Part shown: piece by piece, positions 1 through 9,419 of the stretch
Position numbering within the stretch: position 1 is the stretch's first letter
Layout: each line of letters begins with the position of its first letter
Assembly (NCBI GenBank): GCA_016840035.1
Contig: JAEOTC010000038.1
Location: 78,760-142,759 of the forward strand
Reading direction: 5' to 3'
Source of the DNA: Candidatus Hodarchaeota archaeon
GTDB lineage: Archaea > Asgardarchaeota > Heimdallarchaeia > Hodarchaeales > Hodarchaeaceae
DNA length: 64,000 nt
Notes under the pieces: generated by a model
The model's input: the letters and a program-made list of their open reading frames with translations, nothing else
What the model was told of the DNA's origin: nothing
The model's database searches: none
Translations under genes and position numbers: made by a program

Positions 1-245
1 AGAGCACTTACTCCTGCCCAATGATCAGGGTGGGTATGAGTTAGGACTAAATACTTAATATCTGAAGTATCTCTACCTTCTTTCTTCACAAAAGATATTA
101 TATCTTTCCCAACTGATCTTGAAGGTAAATCAATTATTGCAATCTTTTCCCCCATGACCAGATAACTGGCAAATTCTTCTTCTTGCTTACCTGTTTTTCC
201 TACAATCCGAAAAACTCCTGGTGCCCATTCTACAAAGTTTCCCAA
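1..245 (-). CDS. Metallo-beta-lactamase-fold hydrolase, N-terminal part
   Basis: The reverse strand is open from a TTG at 243-245 to the window edge, giving about 81 residues without a stop. The translated end carries LTHTHPDHWAG, the HxHxDH metal-binding signature of the metallo-beta-lactamase superfamily, which normally coordinates two metal ions. Before it runs a typical beta-strand-rich N terminus (GVFRIVG, KIAIIDLPS). A GGTGA sequence 7 bases upstream of the TTG supports the start. The rest of the gene lies outside the window, so the subfamily (glyoxalase II, RNase Z-like, lactonase) cannot be decided. Confidence 0.8.
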   Translation of the reverse strand, partial: MGNFVEWAPGVFRIVGKTGKQEEEFASYLVMGEKIAIIDLPSRSVGKDIISFVKKEGRDTSDIKYLVLTHTHPDHWAGVSA

Positions 246-418
246 AAATATTCACCTATTTCAGTTTGATGTGACTTTTTCTGAATAAAACCCTCGTAAT
301 TTCTTTATTAATGCTTTTTGGTGGAGGAGGTCGCTTTTCTGTAAAAGATTTTCTCTGCAACAATAAAGGATAATTTTTAAAAAGAATCTCTAGAATCAAG
401 ATCGTATATGAGAGTCCT

Positions 419-1450
419 TTGAGGGATACCATATTGAACTTAGACGAATTAATCGAACATGGTTTTATACCAACCATTGATCCTACTTCCCCGGATTCAC
501 TAGCTAGTCAAGGAGCCAATGCTTTTCTTGCTGAATATGGAGGAGTAGTTGAAGAAGTAGCACTTGTTTGTAAAAAAGAGGACGGTTTAGTTACTTTTCG
601 AAGTGGAGCCGCTCCTAGTGACCGTAATTATGAAAACTTTTTCACAGACTTTACCGAATTAGCTAATGACCTTGGTATGAAAACCCATGCCTTTTCCTAT
701 GCTTTTGGTGATTCTTATCTTGGATCAGATCCAAATTATTCAATAGGTCGCTCTGATGGGACACTCATGACGACTTATGTTGATCCAAGTATGGAGGGAT
801 ACTGGAAACATCTTAGTCAAATTTCACGTGAGGTTGCTCGTAAACCTATTAGGTCATTAGTTCTGCAAGAATTTCTATTTCCTAGACAGGAGTTTTCTTT
901 TTCAAAGAGAGCTGTTCGAAAATTCGCAGAATTATCAGGTGTAAGCTTAGACACGAGTTACCTTGACATTCAAAAAGACCCTTCAATTCAACGAATGTTT
1001 GAAGATTGGCGTACTGATCTCATAAGCAGAGCATTTCGTCAAGCCGTAGAAAACGCAAGAAGCGAACGTCCAAGTTTAGACATAGGCATGGTCGTACCTG
1101 TCGATCCTGAAACAGAATGGCACAACGGATTTGTGCGTCATTATGGGATAAATCTGGATAGAATTATCGAAATTTGTGGTTATGTTATTTATCACATTAT
1201 GCCCTATTCCCCTATGTACCCTGAGCCAGGTTCCCCTAGTTGGGATACTCTAACGCAAGCCCTCCGTAGTTCCAATCTCTATGAAGAAAGTGGATATAAA
1301 AAAGCCCTTTTTGTCTGGGGCTTGGATTCAGAAGACGATGTCACGTGGTTAGAAACTTTAAAACAAGAAGTTAATGCTGATAAAATATTCGCACGTCTAG
1401 AATATCCGGAGAAATATTCTGTGAAGCGTGAAATACACCGTGGGGTATAA
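419..1450 (+). CDS. Conserved-looking hypothetical protein, possible TIM-barrel glycosidase-like fold
   Basis: I do not recognise the 343-residue product with certainty. It has no signal peptide and no membrane segment. Blocks such as YVDPSMEGYWKHL, LVLQEFLFPRQEF and MVVPVDPETEWHNGFVRHYG, followed by regular alternation of hydrophobic strands and helices, vaguely resemble hypothetical glycosyl-hydrolase-like TIM barrels, but no catalytic pair can be assigned. The listed start is TTG at 419. A second in-frame TTG at 434 has GAGGGA (421-426) about 8 bases upstream and may be the true start. The gene is convergent with the E2-like gene, with 7 bases between them. Confidence 0.6.
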   Translation: MRDTILNLDELIEHGFIPTIDPTSPDSLASQGANAFLAEYGGVVEEVALVCKKEDGLVTFRSGAAPSDRNYENFFTDFTELANDLGMKTHAFSYAFGDSYLGSDPNYSIGRSDGTLMTTYVDPSMEGYWKHLSQISREVARKPIRSLVLQEFLFPRQEFSFSKRAVRKFAELSGVSLDTSYLDIQKDPSIQRMFEDWRTDLISRAFRQAVENARSERPSLDIGMVVPVDPETEWHNGFVRHYGINLDRIIEICGYVIYHIMPYSPMYPEPGSPSWDTLTQALRSSNLYEESGYKKALFVWGLDSEDDVTWLETLKQEVNADKIFARLEYPEKYSVKREIHRGV

Positions 1451-1457
1451 ATCCCGA

Positions 1458-1910
1458 CTATTTTTGGTTCCAATGCGCATAACGTCGAATATAATCGCCA
1501 ACCTGATTTTGAAAGACCCTTCGATTTCGCTTCCATTGGCGCGCAGCAGTCGCATTTAGGGGGTCATCGGGATTGGGACTTGTTAGAAGGAATCGAATTG
1601 TCTCCACCACCTGCACTAAACTATAAGCTGGACTCCAATCCTTCCCAAGAATACCTACACACACTTTTTCTCTGAATATGTTCACATGCCAAATGGGAGT
1701 CTTAAACCTGACCTTTGGAGGTTCAAATGGATAACTACGAGGAATTTTTATTTCAATTACAAACACTCCCCCCTCATATAACCCAGATCCTAAAATTTCA
1801 CCTTTCCAGAAAGTCAAATCGTTGTTAACTGATCTAAAAGTTGGTTGTTCCCGAGTCAACTCTTGAGCTTCGATTGCAAGTCGATCTAACCATTCTTCTT
1901 CAGTTAACAG
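1458..1910 (-). CDS. Ubiquitin-conjugating enzyme E2-like (UBC fold) protein
   Basis: The protein has the UBC core in order: an N-terminal amphipathic helix (WLDRLAIEAQEL), NDLTFWKGEI, the SYPFEPPKVRF strand-turn, the HVN version of the HPN oxyanion motif (H75, N77), then VCVGILGKDWSPA with the candidate catalytic Cys84, and a C-terminal helical region. E2 enzymes carry ubiquitin-like proteins as a thioester on this Cys. An ATG/GTG/TTG-only reading would begin at TTG 1859 and cut off helix 1. The open frame continues upstream, and a CTG at 1908-1910 preceded by GGTGA seven bases away restores the normal E2 N terminus, giving 150 residues. No E1, ubiquitin or deubiquitinase gene is visible nearby. 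E2 homologs are known from some Asgard archaea and a few other archaea. Confidence 0.85.
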   Translation of the reverse strand: MLTEEEWLDRLAIEAQELTREQPTFRSVNNDLTFWKGEILGSGLYEGGVFVIEIKIPRSYPFEPPKVRFKTPIWHVNIFREKVCVGILGKDWSPAYSLVQVVETIRFLLTSPNPDDPLNATAARQWKRNRRVFQNQVGDYIRRYAHWNQK

Positions 1911-2157
1911 ATCTTTTTCACCCTTATTTTTCTCTATATTAAAGGACTGGAACTTTGTTAATAAGTATAAGCAAATGAACCTTAATTATTACTTTCAATA
2001 GATTGGGTATAAAATTAGGTTTATAGGAAAGATGAATTCTAGAAAAGACATAATCTGACAATAACATTTTTATTTATTTCAGAAGGCATAAACTTACAAT
2101 CAAACTTCCCTATACCACAATCTCCGAAAAAAAATACTTGAAAGGTGACTCTGTTAA

Positions 2158-2454
2158 ATGAGTGAAGCATACTTAGACATCCTCGAGAGGTTTACAAAGA
2201 TCCAAGAAATTATGATTCTAGATGATAAGGAGTATCGGAAAAATCCGAAAAAAACCGCCAGAATCGCAAGCATGCTAGTAATGGCGAGTCTTTATTCGAG
2301 ATTCTCCTTAGATCGTCAATATGCAGTATTCAAAGCCATGAAACAATCGATGCGTGAGAAGCTTGATAGTTTTAAGGCACTAGGGGATTCCGTTGATGAT
2401 ATTGCAGCAACCCTGATTTATGCATCTGAAGTTAATAAAAGCAAAACAGGCTAA
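2158..2454 (+). CDS. Small helical hypothetical protein
   Basis: A 98-residue protein, probably all alpha-helical and soluble, rich in Lys, Asp, Ser and Met (for example MLVMASLYSRFSLDRQYAVFK). ATG 2158 is preceded by GGTGA about 9 bases upstream, a good fit to the ribosome-binding sites used in this genome. I recognise no family. The gene stands alone between the E2-like gene and a 700-base gene-free stretch. Confidence 0.65.
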   Translation: MSEAYLDILERFTKIQEIMILDDKEYRKNPKKTARIASMLVMASLYSRFSLDRQYAVFKAMKQSMREKLDSFKALGDSVDDIAATLIYASEVNKSKTG

Positions 2455-3175
2455 TGATCAGAATTTCTAGTCAATACAGGTTATTAATCATTAAACCCGA
2501 TTTCATCCACGATAATTCTTCTTTTCCTTTACTCTTATATTTGGATTAGATAGCCATTCAGTAGACTAATTCAACAATAGAAGGAATTGGTTGGTATGTC
2601 TACAATCTAAGCTGGTATTAGAACTTAAATAGTAATCTACCAGTTGAAATGCAATCTATACAAAGAAGAATTAAGAGGGGGGAGGGAGGGGATCCAGCGC
2701 TAATAAAAAACAGAGTTTTTTGGCACGCTGAATCCCAAGGTATTCTCGTTTTTCTTCCAACCATACTAGAAGTGAATGATTGGACAAGAAAGCTTCCGTT
2801 GTAGAACTATATAATATTTTTTGTAAGGTACCCGAAAAAAGCCCTCTTTCTCTTTGCAGATAATATACTTACTTCGTACTTAGTTCTCTCGAATAGCATT
2901 TAGCTTAGATTTCTATCAACTAGTAACAAAATCCTTAGAGAGTATTTAAGCTCGAAAGAATTTTAAACACTCCCTTATTTGCTTTTTCTGAGGCGAAATA
3001 ACATGTGGGATTGCCAAATGCTTGAATCACTTTGAACTCTTTTCTGGTCTCTTTCAAGCTAATGTTTTACTTCGCCTAAGCAGAATTGAAACACGGAATT
3101 TTGCGGATCCCTCAACTCCTCTCTTAATTATATTTGATAATTATAATAGTAGAAGTAAAAATCAGTATTTAGGAT
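2455..3175. other. Gene-free intergenic stretch before metG
   Basis: About 720 bases with no convincing open frame on either strand and no tRNA-like structure that I can see. It holds one striking purine tract (2677-2691, listed separately) and an AT-rich stretch just before the metG start (about 3126-3150, TATATTTGATAATTATAATAG-like) that probably contains the metG promoter. A small structured RNA here cannot be excluded by eye. Confidence 0.5.
2677..2691 (+). other. G-rich tract, possible G-quadruplex
   Basis: The plus strand reads six G, A, three G, A, four G without interruption, inside an AT-rich, gene-free region. G-runs with one-base loops like these can fold into a two- or three-tetrad quadruplex. 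Function is unknown. Confidence 0.4.
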
Positions 3176-5266
3176 GTGTCTTACTTGGAAGATTTAACTG
3201 ATAAGAAATTTGTTGTGTGTCCCGCGTGGCCTTACGTGAATGCTGTTCCTCATCTCGGAACAGTGTTACATTTACTTAGTGCGGATATATATGTTCGTTA
3301 CTTAAGGCTTCGTGGAGCAAATGTAATCTCAGCTACTGGTTCAGACTGTCATGGAACACCAATAGAGGTGGCTGCGCTAGCCACTGGAATATCACCTGAA
3401 AAATTGGTAGAACAACATCATGCTCAAATTTTAGACTTACTGCGGAAATGGAATATTGATCTAAATTATTCAAAAACAGAGAGCTCGCACCATTATTCTT
3501 GGGTACAGGATTTCTATCATCGATGTTTCGAAAATGGATTTATTTTCAGTAAAGAAATTGAACAATTGTACTGTGAGACAGACAAGCGTTTCCTACCCGA
3601 CAGATTCGTTGAAGGAACCTGTCCTCACTGTGAAACCCCAGGAGCTCGTGGAGATCAATGTGATTCCCCTTCTTGTGGAAAACCATTAAGTCCTGTTGAG
3701 TTAATAAATCCTGTGTGTAAAATTTGTGGAAAACCACCTATTACTAAAGTTACAACTCAATGGTATTATGATTTCAGTGCTTTCCAAGAAGAATTGACCG
3801 ATTTTATTAACAAGAATGAAAATTTCCCTGATAATGCACGTAAATTCTCAAATCATATCCTTCAGGAAGGATTACAAGCCCGAACTTTAACACGTGATCT
3901 CGCATGGGGAATACCTGCTGGGCCCGCAATACCTGGAGCAGAAGGAAAATCGATCTATGTATGGTTGGAAGCAGTTTTAGGATATGTTTCAGCATCAGCA
4001 GAATTAGGATTACGTTTATACAAAGACCCTGATTTTTGGAAACAATTTTGGCTTGAACAAGATACTCGGACTATTTTCTTTATTGGAAAAGACAATATTT
4101 TCTTTCATACACTTTTATTTCCAGCTCTTTTATTGGGAACTAAAGATACTTATGGTAAGCCATTTGTTCTTCCATACAATGTTAGTACAACCGAATTTCT
4201 TATTTTTGAGGAGGACAAATTTAGTAAATCCAGAGGTATAGGTGTCTGGATTGATGAAGCTGCCAAGCTCCTTCCTACTGATTATTGGAGGTATTATTTA
4301 GCAGCGACACGTCCAGAAATTAAAGATACGTCATTTACTTGGACTGAATTTGAGCAACGTGTAAACAATGATCTTAATGACGTATTAGGGAACTATATTC
4401 ATCGTGTCTTTGTACTAATTCACAAGTACTTTGAAGGAAAAATCCCAGAATGCCACAGGTTAGATACTACCGATAGAGAATTTGTTTCAGCCATAAATAA
4501 TGTTCCTGAGGCTGTAGCAGACCATTTTGACAATTTTGAATTTAAAAAAGCAGTCGCTGCAATCATTGATTTCGCTCGTGTCGCCAATGGATATCTAAGT
4601 ACAAAAGAACCCTGGAAATTAATAAAATCTGATCCTACAACAGTTGAAACTACATTATACCTTTGTGCTCAATCAGTTGCGACTTTAAGTGTTATTTTAT
4701 CACCTATTATTCCCGACACTGTGAAAAAAATTTGGGAAATCCTGAAACAGGATGGAAGTGTCCACGACCAGCAATTAGAGGATGCTGGAAAGCTAAGATT
4801 AGATCCAGGATCAGTCATTTTAGAATCAAAACCCCTTTTTGCTAAGGTTGAAAGCGAAGAATTACAGAAGGAACTCAACGCTATTCATAAAACGGAGTCT
4901 AAAAAACCAAAAAAGGTGAAAAAATTGCCAGATAGAGAAACAATTCCATTCAAAGATTTTGAGAGACTTGATATCCGAATAGGTACAATCATTAAAGCAG
5001 AAAAAGTTCCTAAAGCCAAGAATCTATTGAAACTAAGAGTAGATCTAGGCGAAGACATCGGAGAAAGACAGCTAGTCGCTGGACTTGCATCTTTTCGTGA
5101 CCCTAAAGACTTAATTAACCAAAGAATCACGGTTATAGTTAATCTGGAACCTACAACAATCAGAGGGGTCAGATCTGAAGGAATGCTCCTCGCTGCAGTC
5201 GAAGGTAAGGAATTAGGATTAATAGTCCCTGATAAAAATATCGCTAATGGCACTAGAGTTAGCTAA
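3176..5266 (+). CDS. metG: Methionyl-tRNA synthetase
   Basis: A 696-residue class I aminoacyl-tRNA synthetase that charges tRNA-Met. Visible features are the HIGH-type motif HLGT near residues 26-29, the KMSKS equivalent KFSKS near 347-351, and zinc-knuckle cysteines (CPHC near residue 150, then CDSPSC and CKICGK) as in archaeal MetRS. A C-terminal OB-fold tRNA-binding domain (about 590-696, DFERLDIRIGTI) is fused, as in many bacterial and some archaeal enzymes. The start is GTG 3176, overlapping an AGGATG context. The next gene follows after 45 bases. Confidence 0.97.
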   Translation: MSYLEDLTDKKFVVCPAWPYVNAVPHLGTVLHLLSADIYVRYLRLRGANVISATGSDCHGTPIEVAALATGISPEKLVEQHHAQILDLLRKWNIDLNYSKTESSHHYSWVQDFYHRCFENGFIFSKEIEQLYCETDKRFLPDRFVEGTCPHCETPGARGDQCDSPSCGKPLSPVELINPVCKICGKPPITKVTTQWYYDFSAFQEELTDFINKNENFPDNARKFSNHILQEGLQARTLTRDLAWGIPAGPAIPGAEGKSIYVWLEAVLGYVSASAELGLRLYKDPDFWKQFWLEQDTRTIFFIGKDNIFFHTLLFPALLLGTKDTYGKPFVLPYNVSTTEFLIFEEDKFSKSRGIGVWIDEAAKLLPTDYWRYYLAATRPEIKDTSFTWTEFEQRVNNDLNDVLGNYIHRVFVLIHKYFEGKIPECHRLDTTDREFVSAINNVPEAVADHFDNFEFKKAVAAIIDFARVANGYLSTKEPWKLIKSDPTTVETTLYLCAQSVATLSVILSPIIPDTVKKIWEILKQDGSVHDQQLEDAGKLRLDPGSVILESKPLFAKVESEELQKELNAIHKTESKKPKKVKKLPDRETIPFKDFERLDIRIGTIIKAEKVPKAKNLLKLRVDLGEDIGERQLVAGLASFRDPKDLINQRITVIVNLEPTTIRGVRSEGMLLAAVEGKELGLIVPDKNIANGTRVS

Positions 5267-5311
5267 AGTTTAATAAAACCCAGTTCCCATTCAGAGTTTA
5301 GGGATGAGTTT

Positions 5312-6445
5312 ATGCCTGAATGGGATTTAATTCTTTACACAGACGAAAAACAGAAAAATGTTCTGAATAAACTAAAACTTTCTGATAAAACTTTGTCCGC
5401 TGCGGGCCAACACGGAAAAGCCACTATTCTCGTGGATCATCAGGGGAAAGAATGGCTTTTGAAGATTTTCTCTAATATTCTAGATTTAGAGGTAAAAAAA
5501 GTATCCGACTTGGATATCGATATTCAAGATACTCCCGAACGGAGTCGTGACCGACTTCATTTATGGCGAGTATTAAATGAGATTACAGCATCACGACTTG
5601 GAAGACGTTTGTACCTAAATGTTCCCGAAACACGGATAATTTGTTCAGGTAAGGTTGCCAAATTTAAGTTAAAGTCCTCAACAGTCCTTAAAGAAGAAGA
5701 TGTGGTAGTTTTAGATGAGGAAGAGGAAGAAGGGGAATCAGCAGAGGAATTTTATTCTTTTTCTGAGCGAGAAATTGGGTCTTTGAAAACTTCTGATCGG
5801 TTTGAAGAAATTCTAGCTCAAAAAAGTCCACGGAAAAATCCCACAGATATTTTAGCTCTTCTCCAAGAAAAAGTTCCAGATTCTCGGAATATTGATGAAT
5901 ACTTAGATGATCATAAGGCCGATTTAGATGCAGCCTTTGAAAATATTCAAAGCATAGATGATGCTTTTCTCCTTCTGCCTTTTGATATCTGGTTAAACGA
6001 TCCTGATCGAAATGCTGGCAATTATTTAGTCCAGCTGAACGAGAAAAATGAAGCTTCACGAATTTGGGGGATAGATTATGAAATGTGGTCCTTTGGAAGC
6101 GATATTTGGATGGAAGAAGATAATGTAACCCAAGGAAGAAGTTATCTTACCGCAATAATCCATCCAAAAAGTCATATTTTCGATTCACGGGTCAATCAAA
6201 CATTCTACAGAATAAGAATGCTTTCCGATGAGGAAATAGTTCAAATGACTAAAGCTCCTCAATTGGCTTGTAAGTTTTTCGAATTCCACATAAATACGGG
6301 CGATCTACACCCTGATGAGAGAGATAAATTAAAGCAAGTGGAGATTAACCTTGAAGATTTTCTGATTGAGTCCCGTCCACGTTCAGATAAATTAAGTGAA
6401 ATCATCACACGTCAAATAGGTTTACCTAAAGACTTTAAGACTTGA
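5312..6445 (+). CDS. HipA-like / PI3K-like kinase-fold protein
   Basis: The 377-residue protein reads like an atypical protein-kinase-fold enzyme. A Lys in WLLKIF (K51) sits where the ATP-binding Lys is expected. FDIWLNDPDRNAGNYLV (D230/D232, N234/N237) resembles the catalytic loop of HipA and PI3/4-kinase families, and GIDYEMWSFG (D255) resembles the metal-binding DFG-like motif. An acidic low-complexity insert (DEEEEEGESAEE, about 135-146) lies between the lobes. No HipB-type DNA-binding partner is adjacent, so a classic toxin-antitoxin role is doubtful. The substrate is unknown. Confidence 0.6.
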   Translation: MPEWDLILYTDEKQKNVLNKLKLSDKTLSAAGQHGKATILVDHQGKEWLLKIFSNILDLEVKKVSDLDIDIQDTPERSRDRLHLWRVLNEITASRLGRRLYLNVPETRIICSGKVAKFKLKSSTVLKEEDVVVLDEEEEEGESAEEFYSFSEREIGSLKTSDRFEEILAQKSPRKNPTDILALLQEKVPDSRNIDEYLDDHKADLDAAFENIQSIDDAFLLLPFDIWLNDPDRNAGNYLVQLNEKNEASRIWGIDYEMWSFGSDIWMEEDNVTQGRSYLTAIIHPKSHIFDSRVNQTFYRIRMLSDEEIVQMTKAPQLACKFFEFHINTGDLHPDERDKLKQVEINLEDFLIESRPRSDKLSEIITRQIGLPKDFKT

Positions 6446-6470
6446 AAATAAATTGGTAAATTTCGGGTCT

Positions 6471-7649
6471 TCATAAAACAGCACTCTCAAGCAAGTTCTT
6501 TGTCTTTAAGGCCATCATGTATTCTTCATCGGTAGGAATAACCACAACTTCTATTTTGGATTCTGAAGATGAAATAATCACTTCTTCCTCTCCATTAGCT
6601 CCCTCGTTCTTTGAGATATCAATGGAAACATCTATACTATTCAGTCCCTTCACTATCAGTCTTCGAAAGTAAGAAGATCTCTCACCTATCCCACCTGTGA
6701 ACACAATCGCGTCTAATCCTCCCAAAGCAATAAGGTACGCTCCAATATATTTCCGAATTCTGTAGGCAGCCATCTGAACAGCTAATTCTGCAGAGTGACT
6801 CCCCTTCAGAGCACTTTCCTGGATATCCCGCATATCTCTAAAATTCCCTGTAATTCCCAATAAGCCACTCCTTGAATTTAATTCTTGATCGATTTGATCA
6901 ATGGTCAAATTTCCAGAACGCATCATAGCTAGTATTAAACCTGGGTCTATATCCCCCGATCGCGTGCCCATTATTAGGCCCTCTAAAGGAGTTAACCCCA
7001 TACTTGTATCAATTGATTTTCCATCATATACAGCTGTTACTGAAGCTCCATTCCCAAGATGTAAGACGATTAGCTTTTTAGATTTCTTTAAACTAAGTAA
7101 ACTTCTCGTTCTATTAGTCACATATTCAATAGATGTTCCATGAAACCCATATCTCCGGAAAGAATTTTCCTCATACCACTTTCCTGAAATCGCATATCTG
7201 TATGCATATTCTGGAATCGTAGCATGAAAAGAAGTATCAAAAACTGCAATATGAGGAATAGCTGTTAATTTTTTTTTACTAGCTCGGATTCCAATTAGAT
7301 TAGCGGGATTATGAAGTGGGGCAAGCTTTGATAGTTTTTCTATCTGAGATTCAACCTCAGTATCAATGATCAATTCTCTTCGGAACTGTTCTCCCCCATG
7401 TACTACACGGTGAGCTACAGCTTTAATCGTATTAATGTCGAAGAATGTTAAGACATAATCTACAGCCTCTTCATGAGTAGCACAACTTATTACCTTGGTA
7501 ACTTCCTCCTCCTTGCTTTTATGATATATCTTTGGTTCAGGGAGGCCTATTCGTTCCACTAATCCTTTAGCTATTAGCTGTTCTTTCTCCATGTTATAGA
7601 TCGAATATTTTAGAGAGGAAGATCCTGAATTTATCGTTAAAATTGTCAA
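6471..7649 (-). CDS. ackA: Acetate kinase
   Basis: A 392-residue acetate/propionate kinase that makes ATP and acetate from acetyl phosphate. The N terminus TILTINSGSSSLKYSIY and the blocks VAHRVVHGGEQF, RRYGFHGTSIEYV, LHLGNGASVTAV, GLTPLEGLIMGTRSGDIDP and FTGGIGERS are hallmarks of the family. The start is TTG 7649, with GAGGGG 5 bases upstream. It is the last gene of the microcompartment operon, 10 bases after deoC. Its product would turn the PduL-made acyl phosphate into ATP, probably in the cytosol, because no encapsulation-like helix is seen. Confidence 0.97.
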   Translation of the reverse strand: MTILTINSGSSSLKYSIYNMEKEQLIAKGLVERIGLPEPKIYHKSKEEEVTKVISCATHEEAVDYVLTFFDINTIKAVAHRVVHGGEQFRRELIIDTEVESQIEKLSKLAPLHNPANLIGIRASKKKLTAIPHIAVFDTSFHATIPEYAYRYAISGKWYEENSFRRYGFHGTSIEYVTNRTRSLLSLKKSKKLIVLHLGNGASVTAVYDGKSIDTSMGLTPLEGLIMGTRSGDIDPGLILAMMRSGNLTIDQIDQELNSRSGLLGITGNFRDMRDIQESALKGSHSAELAVQMAAYRIRKYIGAYLIALGGLDAIVFTGGIGERSSYFRRLIVKGLNSIDVSIDISKNEGANGEEEVIISSSESKIEVVVIPTDEEYMMALKTKNLLESAVL

Positions 7650-7659
7650 AAAGACCCCT

Positions 7660-9108
7660 CTAGTAGGTACCTTTAGGTGTATCAGTCCCTTTTACAATAG
7701 CAATGGATGCTGATGCACCAATCCTAGTTGCTCCAGCGTTTATCATCTGCTCTGCAATCTCGTGAGTTCTTATCCCTCCAGCTGCTTTTACACCCATTTC
7801 TGGACCTACTGTTTTTCTCATCAGAGCAATATCCTCAACTAATGCTCCTGCAGTACTGAAACCTGTAGAAGTTTTAACAAAATCTGCTCCACTTAATTTT
7901 GTTAACAGACTACCTTTAACTATTTGTTCCTTGGTTAGTAGAGCAGTTTCAAGAATGACCTTTACTATGGCTTTCCCTGCAGCGGCATTTACTACCGCTT
8001 GGATATCCTCCCTAACTAAGTCATCGTTACCTGATTTCAACGCTCCCACGTTAATAACCATGTCTACTTCATCTGCTCCATTTGCTACAGCATCTCGAGT
8101 TTCAATTGCCTTTACGGTGGGGGTAGTTGCTCCTAATGGAAATCCAATTACAGTACATACTTTCACTGAGCTACTTTTCAAATATTTGGCTGCTTTTGCT
8201 ACATTTGTAGGATTAATACATACTGATGCGAATTTATACGTTGCAGCTTCTTCACATAGTTGTTTAATCTCTTCTTCAGTTGCATCTGCACGGAGATTAG
8301 TATGGTCGATATACTGAGCAAGCTCCATATCATACCCATTTATCCCTGTCTCAGAGGTAATTCTTGTTGCTCCTCCATTAACTAATGCTTTAACAGCAGC
8401 TTGAGACTTTCCATCTAATCCAATCTCTTTCCCTGAAGTCCCAATTGTGTATGATCGATCAGAGGTGGTTGGGATATAGGGAGAGGGTTCTTGATCAGTT
8501 ATCTGATGAACATCAACAATTTTGATTCCCATAGTCCTTAATTGATCAATAATTCCCTCAATACGTCTATTCATTGCAGGTGGGACTTGATCTTTCTCAA
8601 TCTGACAACAGTAGATGGAATCATATGCTGCAATAACTGGTTTTCCATACATCAATCCAAATACTAGGGTTATAGTTCCCAAGGAATCTGCGTTCAAGGC
8701 CGCTACTTTAGCTGCAGTATTTAAGGATAATATAGGCACATAAATAACATCTACCCGACTTAAAATATTGTCAAAAAACTGTTCAGAATAATCAGTAATA
8801 ATTGTGGCTCCTTCAGAGACTTGTCTAATATCAGGTAAACCAATTATTTTTATTGCTGCACGAGTCATTACGATGTAAGTATTAGTATACGATTTTGAGA
8901 TTTTTTCTATTTGGTGCATAACTTCATTAATCTCTTTATTCCCCCCACATAGTAGAATTAAAGCTGAGTTTCCTGAAGCTATTGTATAATTGATTTTCCG
9001 ATTAGAAGTCTGTAAATTCGAATCGAACTGTTGTTTGGGAGCGAGATTATCTTGATCAAGCTTCCTCATCACTTCTTCAGTGATTTTCTGTATCATCTCA
9101 TTACTCAT
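7660..9108 (-). CDS. deoC: Flavoprotein-like domain fused to deoxyribose-phosphate aldolase
   Basis: A 482-residue fusion. Residues 1-20 form an amphipathic helix ([13 protein letters not shown]) of the type that targets enzymes into BMC shells. Residues 41-210 resemble the flavoprotein-like family found in BMC loci ([39 protein letters not shown]). After a linker, residues about 258-480 are a complete class I DeoC aldolase: EVDMV (D349), FVKTSTGF with the Schiff-base Lys412, and KAAGGIR with Lys441. DeoC cleaves 2-deoxyribose 5-phosphate into acetaldehyde and glyceraldehyde 3-phosphate, so it is the likely aldehyde-producing signature enzyme of this compartment. An extra family-like N-terminal domain makes it about twice the usual 220-260 residues. 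Confidence 0.93.
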   Translation of the reverse strand: MSNEMIQKITEEVMRKLDQDNLAPKQQFDSNLQTSNRKINYTIASGNSALILLCGGNKEINEVMHQIEKISKSYTNTYIVMTRAAIKIIGLPDIRQVSEGATIITDYSEQFFDNILSRVDVIYVPILSLNTAAKVAALNADSLGTITLVFGLMYGKPVIAAYDSIYCCQIEKDQVPPAMNRRIEGIIDQLRTMGIKIVDVHQITDQEPSPYIPTTSDRSYTIGTSGKEIGLDGKSQAAVKALVNGGATRITSETGINGYDMELAQYIDHTNLRADATEEEIKQLCEEAATYKFASVCINPTNVAKAAKYLKSSSVKVCTVIGFPLGATTPTVKAIETRDAVANGADEVDMVINVGALKSGNDDLVREDIQAVVNAAAGKAIVKVILETALLTKEQIVKGSLLTKLSGADFVKTSTGFSTAGALVEDIALMRKTVGPEMGVKAAGGIRTHEIAEQMINAGATRIGASASIAIVKGTDTPKGTY

Positions 9109-9128
9109 TTTCTTTACCCAAAATTATT

Positions 9129-9419
9129 TTAACTTAATTCAGTTTGTTTTCCATCCACTTCAATATAATCAATAACACCTACTATTAATGCATCCACAGC
9201 GGCTTTGTCATTATGCATTATACCTCGTATAGAGTTACCTTCTCGGATAACAAGGACACAATCCCCGATTCCAGATTTGGCTACATCTAGAGCGATGATA
9301 GAAGGCTCAGTGAAATTTCCTTTCAGATCTATCGGACGTACCACAAGTATTTTTCCGTTTTCATGACTCTCAGTTTTAATTGGAGCAACTACATTGCCGA
9401 TTACTTTAGCAAGAATCAT
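9129..9419 (-). CDS. BMC-P shell protein (EutN/CcmL family pentamer)
   Basis: A 96-residue pentameric vertex protein. The EutN/CcmL fold is recognisable from AKVIGNVVAPIKTE, KILVVRPIDLKG, IIALDVAKSGIGDCVLVIREGNSI and the C-terminal VGVIDYIEVDG. These pentamers cap the vertices of the polyhedral shell. The ATG overlaps the TGA stop of the preceding BMC-P gene (ATGA at 9416-9419), suggesting translational coupling of two different pentamers. Confidence 0.95.
   Translation of the reverse strand: MILAKVIGNVVAPIKTESHENGKILVVRPIDLKGNFTEPSIIALDVAKSGIGDCVLVIREGNSIRGIMHNDKAAVDALIVGVIDYIEVDGKQTELS

Noticed and set aside
256..477. Minus-strand frame upstream of the metallo-beta-lactamase gene
   Set aside because: It overlaps the plus-strand gene start and the beta-lactamase leader, has no ribosome-binding site and no protein-like composition.
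5312..6445. Reading the HipA-like gene as half of a toxin-antitoxin pair
   Set aside because: No HipB-like helix-turn-helix gene is adjacent; neighbours are metG and ackA.
7931..8317. 128-codon plus-strand frame inside deoC
   Set aside because: It is the antisense of a conserved aldolase; the amino acid pattern mirrors the DeoC codons.
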